From the NCBI GenBank assembly GCA_903927025.1, contig CAIYLG010000015.1, positions 124,001-188,000 on the forward strand: DNA of 64,000 bases, read 5' to 3'. Position 1 is the stretch's first letter; the number at the start of each line of letters is the position of its first letter. Position numbers and translations under genes: made by a program. Source of the DNA: an uncultured Armatimonadota bacterium. GTDB lineage: Bacteria; Armatimonadota; Fimbriimonadia; Fimbriimonadales; Fimbriimonadaceae. Shown here in pieces: positions 1 through 7,745 of the stretch. Below the pieces are notes generated by a model, which was not told where the DNA came from, ran no database searches, and was given only the letters and a program-made list of their open reading frames with translations.

Positions 1-262
1 TGCGAACCTTTGCATCTGGAAAGCCGGTGTGCCAGCCGGTATAGGTGACATTGTCATAAGGCTGATCGTCAACATCCCACCCGAGGATCACGTCACAGAA
101 GCCTAGACCGGTCTCTAAGCCTGAGAGAAACTTGTCTCGAGAAACATACTTCCCTCGCATCACTCCATCGAGGTCAAAAACGCCGATCTTGATGTAGGCA
201 AGATCCCTCTCCAGCACGATGCTCTTCGCCTCTTCGGCGGTCCGAACGTCCCTTGGGCTCAT
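1..262 (-). CDS. Glutamine synthetase family protein (N-terminal part, runs off window)
   Basis: The reverse strand reads from an ATG at 262 to the window edge (87 codons) without a stop. The translation contains YIKIGVFDLDGVMRGKYVSR and a later GFCDVILGWD...YDNVTYTGWHTGFPDA segment, the N-terminal beta-grasp region of glutamine synthetase-like enzymes (GlnA/PuuA type), which ligate ammonia or an amine to glutamate. The C-terminal catalytic domain is outside the window. The gene is divergent from an APC amino-acid permease, and that pairing is common in gamma-glutamyl-amine or amino-acid utilisation loci. Substrate choice (glutamate plus ammonia versus polyamine) cannot be decided from this fragment. 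Confidence 0.85.
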   Translation of the reverse strand, partial: MSPRDVRTAEEAKSIVLERDLAYIKIGVFDLDGVMRGKYVSRDKFLSGLETGLGFCDVILGWDVDDQPYDNVTYTGWHTGFPDAKVR

Positions 263-386
263 GAGGTTCCTATTATGTGCGCTGATGCAGAAACTGGCTC
301 GTTGCTATTGTTAAGGAACGCGCAGGACCCCTTAATTCAGGTGGAAAGCTTGGGTTAGAATAGGAGCCCCGCTTAACCTTGCCCCT
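263..386. promoter_or_regulatory. Divergent intergenic region between GS-family gene and permease
   Basis: This 124-bp gap must hold the promoters for two divergent genes. A -10-like TAGAAT lies at 356-361 on the plus strand, 25 nt before the permease ATG. I see no convincing -35 box for either direction and no strong Shine-Dalgarno. Confidence 0.4.
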
Positions 387-1961
387 ATGAAGCAATCTCC
401 TCCAAACCTCAGCAGCCACAACCTTGAGGTGGAAGAAGCCGACCGCCAAATCCTTCATCAGATGGGCTATGCGCAGGAACTCCTGCGGGGAATGCGCACC
501 TTTCAGAATTTCGCCATCTCCTTCAGTATCATCTGCATCCTTGCTGGTGGCGTCAATTCCTTTAGCCAAGGTCTCTCAAGCGTAGGTGGAGCATCCATCG
601 GCCTCGGTTGGCCCCTGGCGACCATCATCGCACTGCTCTTTGCGTTGGCGATGGGGCAGATCGGTTCTGCCTTTCCCACCGCGGGCGGATTGTATCACTG
701 GGGTTCGATTCTGGGCGGGCGTGGGTTGGGCTGGTTTACAGCGTGGACAAACCTGTTTGGTCTCATCACCGTGCTATCCGCCGTCAATGTCAGCGCCTAT
801 CAGTTCTTTGTAAGTTCCCTTGGCCCGAACCTGGGACTGGATATGAAGCTGCTTTCCCCGGCAGTGCCGACGCTTGCCAGCATCGGCATCCAAACGGTGG
901 CGGTAATTCTGATCACCTGTTCGCAGGCGGCGGCCAACCACCTTGGCATCCGGTTGACTTCTAAGCTGACAGACATCTCGGGTGTTCTGATCTTTTTAAC
1001 CGCGATTGGGCTTACCATTGCGCTCTTCGCTTTCGCCCACAGCCACGACTTTGGACGGCTCGTGAGCTTTGAGAATTTCAGCGGCAAGGCAGGCGGAGAT
1101 GTTTTCCCGCAGACGTCCAACCTCTCGTATCTGTTTCTGCTCGGCCTGTTGCTTCCTGCTTTCACGATTACTGGATTTGACGCTTCTGCGCATACCGCGG
1201 AAGAAACAATTGATGCACCCCGGGCGATACCCAAAGGGATGATCCATTCCGTGCTGTGGTCTGGAGTGGTCGGCTGGCTGTTTCTGTGTGCCCTTATCCT
1301 CGCGGCGCCCACCCTTAAGGAAGCCGCTTCGCAAGGGTCCAACAGCTTCTCCTGGATCCTTGAGAAGACTCTTCCGGGCTGGCTCAAACTGACATTCTCT
1401 GCCGCCATATTCCTCTGCCAGTACCTGTGCGGCCTTGCCACCGTGACCTCACTGAGTCGAATGGTTTTTGCCTTTGCTAGGGATGGCGGTTTGCCTTGGA
1501 GTAATCGCCTTAAGCATGTCAGCCACCGATTCCGAACGCCAGGTGTAGCGATCTGGGTCGCGTCTCTCGTGTCAATCCTGTTTACGATCTACACGCCGGT
1601 CTACACCATCCTCGCTGCCGTCTGTGCGATGTTCGTGTATCTCTCCTACGTGCTGCCGGTCGCAGCGGGCCTGTTCGCTTATCGAAAGAGCTGGACAAGG
1701 ATGGGTCCGTTTGACCTTGGAGGCTGGTACCGACCGATTGCGGTGATCTGCATCCTCGGTTGCGCACTGTTTATCTACATCGGCATCCAGCCGCCCAATG
1801 ACAAGAGTCTTCAGATCCTCATTGGATGCGGAGTCCTTACCCTCATCGCCTGGTTTGGCTTTGAGAAGAAGCGATTCCAAGGCCCTCCAATCGGGAAGCG
1901 GATTCAGGAAATCCAGAAAGATATCAGCCGGGCTGAACAAGAAATGACAGAGCCGGAATAG
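387..1961 (+). CDS. APC-family amino acid permease
   Basis: A 524-residue polytopic membrane protein with about 12 hydrophobic segments. The motif AFPTAGGLYHWGSILGGRG (about residues 94-112) and HTAEETIDAPRAIPKG (about 269-284) are typical of the amino acid/choline and GABA permease branch of the APC superfamily. It should import an amino acid or amine by secondary transport across the inner membrane. The divergent glutamine synthetase-family gene suggests a joint role in amine or amino acid nitrogen use. The start is the first ATG after the promoter-like TAGAAT. The charged soluble C-terminus after about residue 490 is normal for the family. Substrate is not predictable from sequence alone. 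Confidence 0.88.
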   Translation: MKQSPPNLSSHNLEVEEADRQILHQMGYAQELLRGMRTFQNFAISFSIICILAGGVNSFSQGLSSVGGASIGLGWPLATIIALLFALAMGQIGSAFPTAGGLYHWGSILGGRGLGWFTAWTNLFGLITVLSAVNVSAYQFFVSSLGPNLGLDMKLLSPAVPTLASIGIQTVAVILITCSQAAANHLGIRLTSKLTDISGVLIFLTAIGLTIALFAFAHSHDFGRLVSFENFSGKAGGDVFPQTSNLSYLFLLGLLLPAFTITGFDASAHTAEETIDAPRAIPKGMIHSVLWSGVVGWLFLCALILAAPTLKEAASQGSNSFSWILEKTLPGWLKLTFSAAIFLCQYLCGLATVTSLSRMVFAFARDGGLPWSNRLKHVSHRFRTPGVAIWVASLVSILFTIYTPVYTILAAVCAMFVYLSYVLPVAAGLFAYRKSWTRMGPFDLGGWYRPIAVICILGCALFIYIGIQPPNDKSLQILIGCGVLTLIAWFGFEKKRFQGPPIGKRIQEIQKDISRAEQEMTEPE

Positions 1962-1974
1962 CCTCAGAAACGGG

Positions 1975-1980
1975 GATAAT
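1975..1980 (+). promoter_or_regulatory. -10-like GATAAT for fpg, near-leaderless
   Basis: GATAAT ends 8 nt before the ATG of the glycosylase gene, and no Shine-Dalgarno fits between them. Transcription starting about 7 nt after the hexamer would give a leaderless message. A matching -35 is not obvious. Confidence 0.4.
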
Positions 1981-1988
1981 CATCTCTC

Positions 1989-2825
1989 ATGCCCGAGTTG
2001 CCAGAAGTCGAAACCGTCCGTCGAATCCTATCAAGTGTGTTGGAAGGACAAAAGATTGTCGCCGCAGAGTTTCCGGCTGATTCCATCGTCCAGAAAAAGC
2101 TGCCAGAGGGCACCCTGCTCGCCGCTTGCATCGGTGCAAAGGTAGAGCGAGTGGGGCGACACGGAAAGTTTTGGTGGATTGAACTGGACCGCAAGCCGTG
2201 GATCTTTGGCCATCTCGGGATGGCAGGGTGGATTCGTGAGCTGGGGCAAAGCTCCATCCGACTCCGAGAGCATGGGCAGGCGCCTTTCGATGATGAGAAC
2301 GGTCGTCCTCGCTTCCTAAAGATGCTTCTTGAATCGGAGAACGGCAGGAGAGTAGCGATGACGGACGGACGTCGATTGGCAAGACTCTGGATTGGCGATG
2401 ACCCGAAATCTGCCCTACCAAAGCTTGGTCCGGACATGATGCTGAACCCGTGGTCAAGTGAGGCCCTTTTAGCGAAGCTGTCGGGCCGATCTGCCCCGAT
2501 CAAGGCGCTTCTCCTAGATCAGGCTCTCTTCTGTGGGGTGGGAAACTGGATCGCCGATGAAGTTCTGTACCAAGCAGGAATCGCACCCAATCGCGCCTCT
2601 GGAGAGCTTTCCAAACTCGAACTCGGAAGGCTTATCGATGCGCTTGCCGAAGTCCTCGCACATGCGGTTCGAGTAGGAGCAGACTCCGATCAGTACCCGC
2701 CCACCTGGCTGTTCAACGCCCGATGGGGTGGCGCCAAAGGCCAAGAAATGCTAGACGGTTCCGCAATCCGAAGAGAAACAATCGGCGGCCGAACAACCGC
2801 CTGGGTTCCTGGTAAGCAGAGCTAG
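1989..2825 (+). CDS. mutM: Formamidopyrimidine-DNA glycosylase (Fpg/MutM), zincless-finger type
   Basis: A 278-residue base-excision repair enzyme that removes 8-oxoguanine and ring-opened purines and nicks the AP site. The N-terminus MPELPEVETVRR carries the catalytic Pro2 and Glu3. Lys60 in GRHGKFWWIEL and the HLGMAG motif (75-80) match Fpg. The usual C-terminal zinc finger with four cysteines is absent: the tail reads DGSAIRRETIGGRTTAWVP with no cysteine, preceded by VGADSDQYPPTWLFNARW. This matches the zincless-finger subclass known from plant and fungal FPG, where GGRTTAYVPELQ occupies the same place. It lies 27 bp behind the permease gene but has its own -10-like box. Confidence 0.92.
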   Translation: MPELPEVETVRRILSSVLEGQKIVAAEFPADSIVQKKLPEGTLLAACIGAKVERVGRHGKFWWIELDRKPWIFGHLGMAGWIRELGQSSIRLREHGQAPFDDENGRPRFLKMLLESENGRRVAMTDGRRLARLWIGDDPKSALPKLGPDMMLNPWSSEALLAKLSGRSAPIKALLLDQALFCGVGNWIADEVLYQAGIAPNRASGELSKLELGRLIDALAEVLAHAVRVGADSDQYPPTWLFNARWGGAKGQEMLDGSAIRRETIGGRTTAWVPGKQS

Positions 2826-2960
2826 CTTAACTGTCCGGGGAGTGCGGGTTGCGGCACGCACTGCTTTGGTGACTCTCCATCTCGGCCGAAATGGCTTGCC
2901 CTCAAAGGCGCGAATGTCGAAAACTTCTAAATTTTCCCTAAAATGGGCTCTTTAGGCATC

Positions 2961-2989
2961 TTGACCCGCCGTTAACAAGGGCCTAGCAT
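2961..2989 (+). promoter_or_regulatory. Sigma70-like promoter of the first prepilin gene
   Basis: TTGACC at 2961-2966 and TAGCAT at 2984-2989 are separated by 17 bp. The expected transcription start is near 2996. An AGAGGTG-type Shine-Dalgarno follows at about 2998-3004, just ahead of the ATG at 3012. Confidence 0.55.
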
Positions 2990-3011
2990 CATCGCTAAGA
3001 GGTGTTCTCCC

Positions 3012-3863
3012 ATGCGAAAAGCATTTACTCTCATTGAACTCTTGGTGGTTATCGCCATCATCGCAATCCTAGCAGCCATCCTTTTTCCCGTGTTCGCTCA
3101 GGCAAAATTTGCCGCGAAGAAAACGGCATCGCTTTCTGGCCTCAAGCAGATGGCACTTGCCCTGCAGATGTATTCAAACGACTTTGAAGACATGGCAGTT
3201 TTTGAATACGGATACTCGGACGGCAGCATCCCAGGGGATACGAACGCGTACCACTACAACACAACTTGGGCTGGCCGAATCCTGCCCTACGTGAAGAACC
3301 AGCCGATCTTCTTCGACAAGACGACAACTGAGATTCACGACTACAACAAGTATTTCCAAGACCCTTACTATTCCAGCACCTACTACTCGTACTCCTGGGC
3401 CTGGGTCACGGACTTCTCGCTCAACACGGACGGCTACTCCAGGCAGACTTATGCTGGCTCAAGCTGCGTGAACTACGGATCATCAACTTCCGTGACCCGC
3501 AGCCTCACCGCCATCGATCAACCTGCCTCGCGTCTTGCGATCACGCCGACACGATACGGAAATATTGACGGCTGGTCATGGGCTCGATTCATCGCTTACG
3601 ATGCATCATTCCCCTACGCAGATGCCTACGCGAACGGATTCTCTTGGAACCAGCTCGTATGGGACAGCCGAAAGCAGTATGGACAGCGCTTTATCGGTGG
3701 ATATTCCGATGGACATGCCGGCACCTATGGACCCGAGAAGTTCATTAAGCGCTACTACAACAATCCGAGCCAGAACCAGGCAAATGACTGGAACTCGTAT
3801 TGCGGCGCAATGGACAATCAAAAGCTGTGGGACTTCTGGGGGCCGTTTTGGTCCGGAAACTAG
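3012..3863 (+). CDS. Type IV prepilin-like protein, Tyr-rich (DUF1559-like)
   Basis: The 283-residue product starts [20 protein letters not shown], a class III/type II pseudopilin leader with Phe at +1 and Glu at +5 (FTLIE) after prepilin peptidase cleavage. The FPVFAQAK continuation is characteristic of Armatimonadota and planctomycete-type minor pilins. The C-terminal YSDGHAG resembles the DGH motif of the DUF1559 family. It should be processed by a prepilin peptidase and sit in the inner membrane or in a pilus/pseudopilus. The body is very rich in tyrosine (26 of 283 residues), with clusters such as DPYYSSTYYSYSW. It is followed by a small lipoprotein gene that overlaps its end and then by a TPR-sulfotransferase. 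The same three gene types recur at 47.5-50.7 kb. Confidence 0.9.
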   Translation: MRKAFTLIELLVVIAIIAILAAILFPVFAQAKFAAKKTASLSGLKQMALALQMYSNDFEDMAVFEYGYSDGSIPGDTNAYHYNTTWAGRILPYVKNQPIFFDKTTTEIHDYNKYFQDPYYSSTYYSYSWAWVTDFSLNTDGYSRQTYAGSSCVNYGSSTSVTRSLTAIDQPASRLAITPTRYGNIDGWSWARFIAYDASFPYADAYANGFSWNQLVWDSRKQYGQRFIGGYSDGHAGTYGPEKFIKRYYNNPSQNQANDWNSYCGAMDNQKLWDFWGPFWSGN

Positions 3864-4081
3864 GAGCTCTCCTCCTTGCATCGGCTGTGCTTAGTTTAGT
3901 CGGCTGTAGTGGAAACGGCGGGAACCAGGAAGGAACCACCGTGAACGCGGCAGATCTGAACAAGGCGTCATCGAACATGATGCAGAAGAATGGAAAGAAG
4001 GGACCAGGCGTCCCTGCTGACCACGTCGGTGGACCGGCCGGCGGCCCGGGTGCTGGCCCAGGACAGGGCCAGCCCCGCTAG
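3848..4081 (+). CDS. Small secreted lipoprotein, overlaps prepilin gene (TTG start)
   Basis: The preferred start is TTG at 3848, giving 77 residues beginning MVRKLGALLLASAVLSLVGC. This is a lipoprotein signal ending in the lipobox LVGC. The mature part is short, ends in a Gly/Pro/Ala-rich tail, and has no recognisable domain. A GGGGGCC stretch at 3838-3844 can serve as the ribosome binding site inside the prepilin gene. The CDS overlaps the prepilin stop by 16 nt, so the two are probably translationally coupled. A second prepilin gene (47730-48677) is likewise followed at once by a TTG-started small lipoprotein, which supports this being a real gene. Confidence 0.72.
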   Translation: MVRKLGALLLASAVLSLVGCSGNGGNQEGTTVNAADLNKASSNMMQKNGKKGPGVPADHVGGPAGGPGAGPGQGQPR

Positions 4082-4090
4082 GGGCAACTT

Positions 4091-4118
4091 CGAGTCGGGC
4101 ACGGATGTGCCCGACTCG
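4091..4118. terminator. Strong stem-loop after prepilin-lipoprotein pair
   Basis: Perfect 12-bp inverted repeat (arms 4091-4102 and 4107-4118) with a 4-nt GGAT loop, placed 10 nt after the lipoprotein stop. No T-run follows, so it may act as a partial terminator or mRNA stabiliser between the pilin pair and the sulfotransferase gene. Confidence 0.6.
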
Positions 4119-4151
4119 ACCAGGTATACGAGTTAAGTCTTGAGCACCTCA

Positions 4152-5993
4152 ATGATTGAAACGGCGGTTCAAGCTGCCATGTCCGCGTACCTTTCTGGCA
4201 ACCTTCGGGATGCAGAATCGATCGCCAAGAATGTGCTCAGTGCCGCGCCGAATCATCCTCCCGCACTCGTCGTCGTCGCCCTTGTATGCGCCCGAACTGG
4301 ACGAAAGCCAGCCGCGATCGCCTACCTCCAGAACGCCACCCGACGAGATCCAAACAGCTTTGAGGCACATATTTCCCTCTCCACACTGCTTTTTGGAGAG
4401 AACAAGTCCGATGAGGCAATCGAACTTGCCGAGCGTGCGATTGAAATATCGCCACACGACCCAGATTCCTATCGACATTTCAGTCGCGATCTGATGCAGG
4501 CGGGGATGGCAACCCGCGCACTGGACACTCTGACACGTGGTGCCCTTGCCGTTCCCACGGATGCTTCCCTTCACCAGGACGTTGCCGCGCTGTGCACCGA
4601 GCTTGGTCAAACAAGAGAAGCGGCGCTCGCGTGGATGCGAACGCTCGAAATAAATCCTGATCTCCTGATCGGATGGCTCAAGTTGGGAGGACTCCACCTG
4701 TCCGCCTCCGCATTTGAACCAGCGGTGGAGTGCGGAAGGCGGGCTGTAGCCATTGATCCAGACTCGTCTGACGCAAGAATCCTGTTGGCGCTGTCCCTCG
4801 CCGAATCGGGTGGGGCGGCAGAAGCCGAGGTCCACCTTCGAAGGGCCATTGATCTCAATCCCACGGAGCACATTGCCTATGCCGCCCTCGGCCTTTCCCT
4901 GCAGGAACAGGGTCGGTTTGACGAAGCTCGACCCTACCTTGAACACACCCTCCAGATTTGCCCGACGAACGGTCAGGCCCACTATGCGCTGGTCAGAACC
5001 CGAAAGACCCGTTCCGAAGACCAGAAGCTCCTTAGTGAAATTGAGGCTCAAACCGAAAGCCCAGATGCCAACCTGCTGGATCGCTCCTACATGCACTATG
5101 CGCTTGGCAAGGGCTATGAAGACCTCGCGGAGTACGAGAAGGCGATTCGCCACTACGACCTAGCCACGGAATTGGCCGCACAATTTTGGTTTAAGGATCG
5201 TCCCGCCGATAGAGATTGGTATTCCTCAATGATCGACGCGACAATTGAGCGGTTCACCTCCAAGTCGATCAAGGAACTGCAGAAGCAAGGCTCAAAGTCT
5301 TCCCAGCCGCTCCTCATCGTGGGCATGATGCGCTCAGGCACGACGTTGGTGGAACAGATCGTGTCTAGCCACCCCGAAGTGGCGGCAGGAGGCGAACTGA
5401 CGTACTGGCACGACCACGCCAGCAAAGTGTTTAACCCTAGTGGCAAGAAAATCGACTCTGAGGCATTGGAATCCGTTGCTTCCGGCTACTTAGATCTCCT
5501 TAATCGAATTGGTCCGGACGCGGCGAGAGTTACGGATAAGCTGCCCCATAACTACGCCATGTTGGGATTGGTTTTGGCTGCGTTTCCGAAGGCCAAGGTG
5601 ATTCATGTTCGCCGAAACCCCATCGACAACTGCCTGTCGATCTACACGACCGCATTCAATCGTCCCCCTGAATTTTCGTTGCAGAGGGACAACATCGTCT
5701 TTGCCTACCAGGAATATCAGCGCCTCATGGATCACTGGCGAGAGACGCTGCCGAGTGATCAATTCATTGAGGTGGAGTACGAACAGCTCATCGCCAACCG
5801 GGATGAGGAGACTCGACGCCTGATCGATTTCGCGGGCCTCGCTTGGGACGAAGCCTGCCTTCACCACGAGGAGAATGTCAGGGCCGTCAACACACCTAGC
5901 GTCTGGCAAGTTCGCCAGCCCATCTACAACACTTCAGTTGAGCGCTGGCGAAGATTTGAGCCCTGGTTACGCGAGTTTAGGGACCTAGCCTAG
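4152..5993 (+). CDS. TPR repeat-containing sulfotransferase
   Basis: The 613-residue product has an N-terminal half of tandem tetratricopeptide repeats (about residues 5-330) and a C-terminal PAPS-dependent sulfotransferase domain. The 5'-phosphosulfate-binding loop is GMMRSGTTLVEQI (about 394-406), and the 3'-phosphate motif is VIHVRRNPIDNCLSIY (about 484-499). Members of this family transfer sulfate to carbohydrate or protein acceptors, and the TPRs probably bind the substrate. No signal peptide is seen, so it is likely cytoplasmic. ATG 4152 is preferred; an in-frame TTG at 4140 would add four residues. It is close in architecture and sequence to the product of 48811-50667, and both lie beside a prepilin and a small lipoprotein. 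Confidence 0.88.
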   Translation: MIETAVQAAMSAYLSGNLRDAESIAKNVLSAAPNHPPALVVVALVCARTGRKPAAIAYLQNATRRDPNSFEAHISLSTLLFGENKSDEAIELAERAIEISPHDPDSYRHFSRDLMQAGMATRALDTLTRGALAVPTDASLHQDVAALCTELGQTREAALAWMRTLEINPDLLIGWLKLGGLHLSASAFEPAVECGRRAVAIDPDSSDARILLALSLAESGGAAEAEVHLRRAIDLNPTEHIAYAALGLSLQEQGRFDEARPYLEHTLQICPTNGQAHYALVRTRKTRSEDQKLLSEIEAQTESPDANLLDRSYMHYALGKGYEDLAEYEKAIRHYDLATELAAQFWFKDRPADRDWYSSMIDATIERFTSKSIKELQKQGSKSSQPLLIVGMMRSGTTLVEQIVSSHPEVAAGGELTYWHDHASKVFNPSGKKIDSEALESVASGYLDLLNRIGPDAARVTDKLPHNYAMLGLVLAAFPKAKVIHVRRNPIDNCLSIYTTAFNRPPEFSLQRDNIVFAYQEYQRLMDHWRETLPSDQFIEVEYEQLIANRDEETRRLIDFAGLAWDEACLHHEENVRAVNTPSVWQVRQPIYNTSVERWRRFEPWLREFRDLA

Positions 5994-6631
5994 GCTTCCT
6001 TGGCGTGGACTTCGATGCTCTTGGTCGACTCTGCTTCTGCGGTCTGAAGGAGCTTGGCCAACTTCGCCGCCTGGTCAGCCGGAAGGGACGACTCCACCGC
6101 CTTCAAATCCTGGATAGCCTTCTGGACGAGTTCAAGGCCGTGTCGGAAACGAACTTGACTCGTGATGACCTTCTTCATCTCCTCGGCTTTAAGTTCTTCA
6201 GGAGTCTTTGGGGCAGCTGCGGCAACCGTGGCGGCAACTGGCTTAGGTGCAGGCACAGGAGCAACCTTGGGTGCCTCCTCCTTCCCTTTCTTGGGTGCTT
6301 CCTTGAGTTTTGCCTTCTCATTGGCAGGCTTTTCCACAGGCTTGGGAGCAACCGGTGCAGCTATCGCAACGGCCGGTTTCGCCTCTTGAGGAGGCTCGTT
6401 TGCAACGATAACGCCGCGCACAGCAACTTCCGCCTCATGGAGAGCGTTCATGGCGACGCCGCGATGGCCCTCATAAATTGGCATGCAGGATTGAATCGTC
6501 CGATAAGCGGAGCGAATCTCTCTATGAAGCACTTTCAGCGATTCAAGATTGACCTGGGTCGAAGACTGTCCCATGGACAAACCTGCGACCAGAACACCGG
6601 CCAAAACTAAAGAATTGCGAATAAGCTTCAT
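5990..6631 (-). CDS. Exported Ala/Pro/Lys-rich protein of unknown function
   Basis: 213 residues with an N-terminal signal peptide (MKLIRNSLVLAGVLVAGLSMG). There is a short helical N-terminal domain (about 25-80), a long low-complexity linker rich in Ala, Pro, Lys and Glu (about 80-150), and a helical C-terminus (about 150-213). No family is recognised. The linker could span the periplasm or peptidoglycan. Its stop overlaps the stop of the convergent sulfotransferase gene by 4 bp (5990-5993). An extended -10 (TGCGATAAT) lies 6 nt before the ATG and there is no Shine-Dalgarno, suggesting a leaderless message. Confidence 0.7.
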   Translation of the reverse strand: MKLIRNSLVLAGVLVAGLSMGQSSTQVNLESLKVLHREIRSAYRTIQSCMPIYEGHRGVAMNALHEAEVAVRGVIVANEPPQEAKPAVAIAAPVAPKPVEKPANEKAKLKEAPKKGKEEAPKVAPVPAPKPVAATVAAAAPKTPEELKAEEMKKVITSQVRFRHGLELVQKAIQDLKAVESSLPADQAAKLAKLLQTAEAESTKSIEVHAKEA

Positions 6632-6637
6632 GGGCGA

Positions 6638-6643
6638 ATTATC
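6638..6643 (-). promoter_or_regulatory. Extended -10 (TGC-GATAAT) for the 5990-6631 gene
   Basis: Reading the minus strand, TGC precedes GATAAT, which ends 6 nt before the ATG at 6631. Spacing places the transcription start at or next to the start codon. Confidence 0.45.
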
Positions 6644-6692
6644 GCAGAGAAGACACCTCGGTGACCAGTAAAGATTCCCTCAGGTTAGGCAC

Positions 6693-6727
6693 AAAAAGGC
6701 CCCGACAACCTTTGAGTCGCCGGGGCC
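6693..6727 (-). terminator. Rho-independent terminator of the sugar ABC operon
   Basis: On the minus strand GGCCCCG (6727-6721) pairs with CGGGGCC (6704-6698), followed by a run of five T residues (6697-6693). It begins just past the stop codon of the binding-protein gene. Confidence 0.75.
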
Positions 6728-6737
6728 AAGAAGGATC

Positions 6738-7745
6738 TTAGTAGATCGAGTCTGGGAAGTAGAAGTTCTTGGCATTCTCTGGAGTAATCAGCGAGACGTC
6801 GATCATCACATGGCCAGGGGTGTACTTCTTCGCAGTGTCCTTGCCGACCTTGAGCATGCTGGCCGCCGTCTGCATTCCGTAGGCGATCATCGAAGGTGGG
6901 TACGTGATGTTGCCTGGGTACATCTTGTCCCCGTCCATCACACGCTTCACGACTTCCTTCATGCCGCCTCCACCCAGAATCCAGGTGTTCTTGTCTCGGC
7001 CGGCGGCCTTGAGAGCGGACTCGACACCAAGTGCCATGTCGTCGTCACTGGCCCACACTGCGTCAATCTGTGGATTGGCAACGAGCATGTTCGTCATGAC
7101 CTTCTCCGCCTTCTCTCGGTTCCACATGCCGCTGTCTTCAGCCACGATCTGAATGCCTGGGTTGGCCTTAAAGACCTCTTTGGCCGCGTTCACGCGATCC
7201 GTGTTGACGGTGCAGGGGATTCCTTCCAAAACGGCAACCTTGCCCTTGCCGCCTAGCTTCTGCACGATGAACTCGGCGGACTTGCGTCCGAATGCCTTAT
7301 TGTCACCTTCAATGAAGACGTCGGCCGCTGGCTTGGTAAAGCCACGGTCCACATTCACGATGAGGATTCCAGCAGCATGGAGCTTCTCGGCAATTGGAGT
7401 CAAAGGAGCGCTCTCAGTAGCGAGGATCACGAGGGCATCGACACCCTGTGTCTGGAGGTTCTCCAAACCGCTGATCTGCTCGCCTGGCTCTTTGGCGTCT
7501 TGAATGACCCAGTCCACATCTGGATTGGCCTTTTTGGCCTCTTCTGCCCAGTACTTCACACCTGCGGTCCAGCCATGATCGGCAGCTGGAATCGAAACGC
7601 CAATTTTAAACCGCTTGCCACCAGCTGCAACGGAAGACGATCCGCCACCCGAAGCTGTGCCGCCGCCACCGCCGCCTTGGCATCCCGCCATCATGATGGC
7701 CGCAAGACCAAGTGCCCCAAAACAGACCGATTTGAACCTAATCAT
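6738..7745 (-). CDS. Sugar ABC transporter substrate-binding lipoprotein (type I periplasmic-binding fold)
   Basis: 335 residues from the ATG at 7745. The signal MIRFKSVCFGALGLAAIMMAGC ends in a lipobox with Cys22, followed by a Gly/Ser linker. The mature domain (KIGVSIPAADHGWTAG...) is of the Peripla_BP_4/ribose-binding class that captures monosaccharides for import. An extended upstream reading frame exists, but this start is chosen because it gives a clean lipoprotein signal and overlaps the permease stop by 8 nt. It is last in a three-gene operon ATPase-permease-binding protein. The ligand is unknown; the neighbouring sugar-oxidising cluster suggests a modified or released monosaccharide. 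Confidence 0.9.
   Translation of the reverse strand: MIRFKSVCFGALGLAAIMMAGCQGGGGGGTASGGGSSSVAAGGKRFKIGVSIPAADHGWTAGVKYWAEEAKKANPDVDWVIQDAKEPGEQISGLENLQTQGVDALVILATESAPLTPIAEKLHAAGILIVNVDRGFTKPAADVFIEGDNKAFGRKSAEFIVQKLGGKGKVAVLEGIPCTVNTDRVNAAKEVFKANPGIQIVAEDSGMWNREKAEKVMTNMLVANPQIDAVWASDDDMALGVESALKAAGRDKNTWILGGGGMKEVVKRVMDGDKMYPGNITYPPSMIAYGMQTAASMLKVGKDTAKKYTPGHVMIDVSLITPENAKNFYFPDSIY

Noticed and set aside
3012-3863. Prepilin read as a standard PilA major pilin
   Set aside because: The length (283), the DGH-like C-terminal motif and the FPVFAQAK continuation point to the DUF1559-type pseudopilins; no pilus assembly genes are nearby.
4149-5153. 334-codon minus-strand open frame over the TPR-sulfotransferase
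   Set aside because: Antisense to clear TPR repeats and no support of its own.
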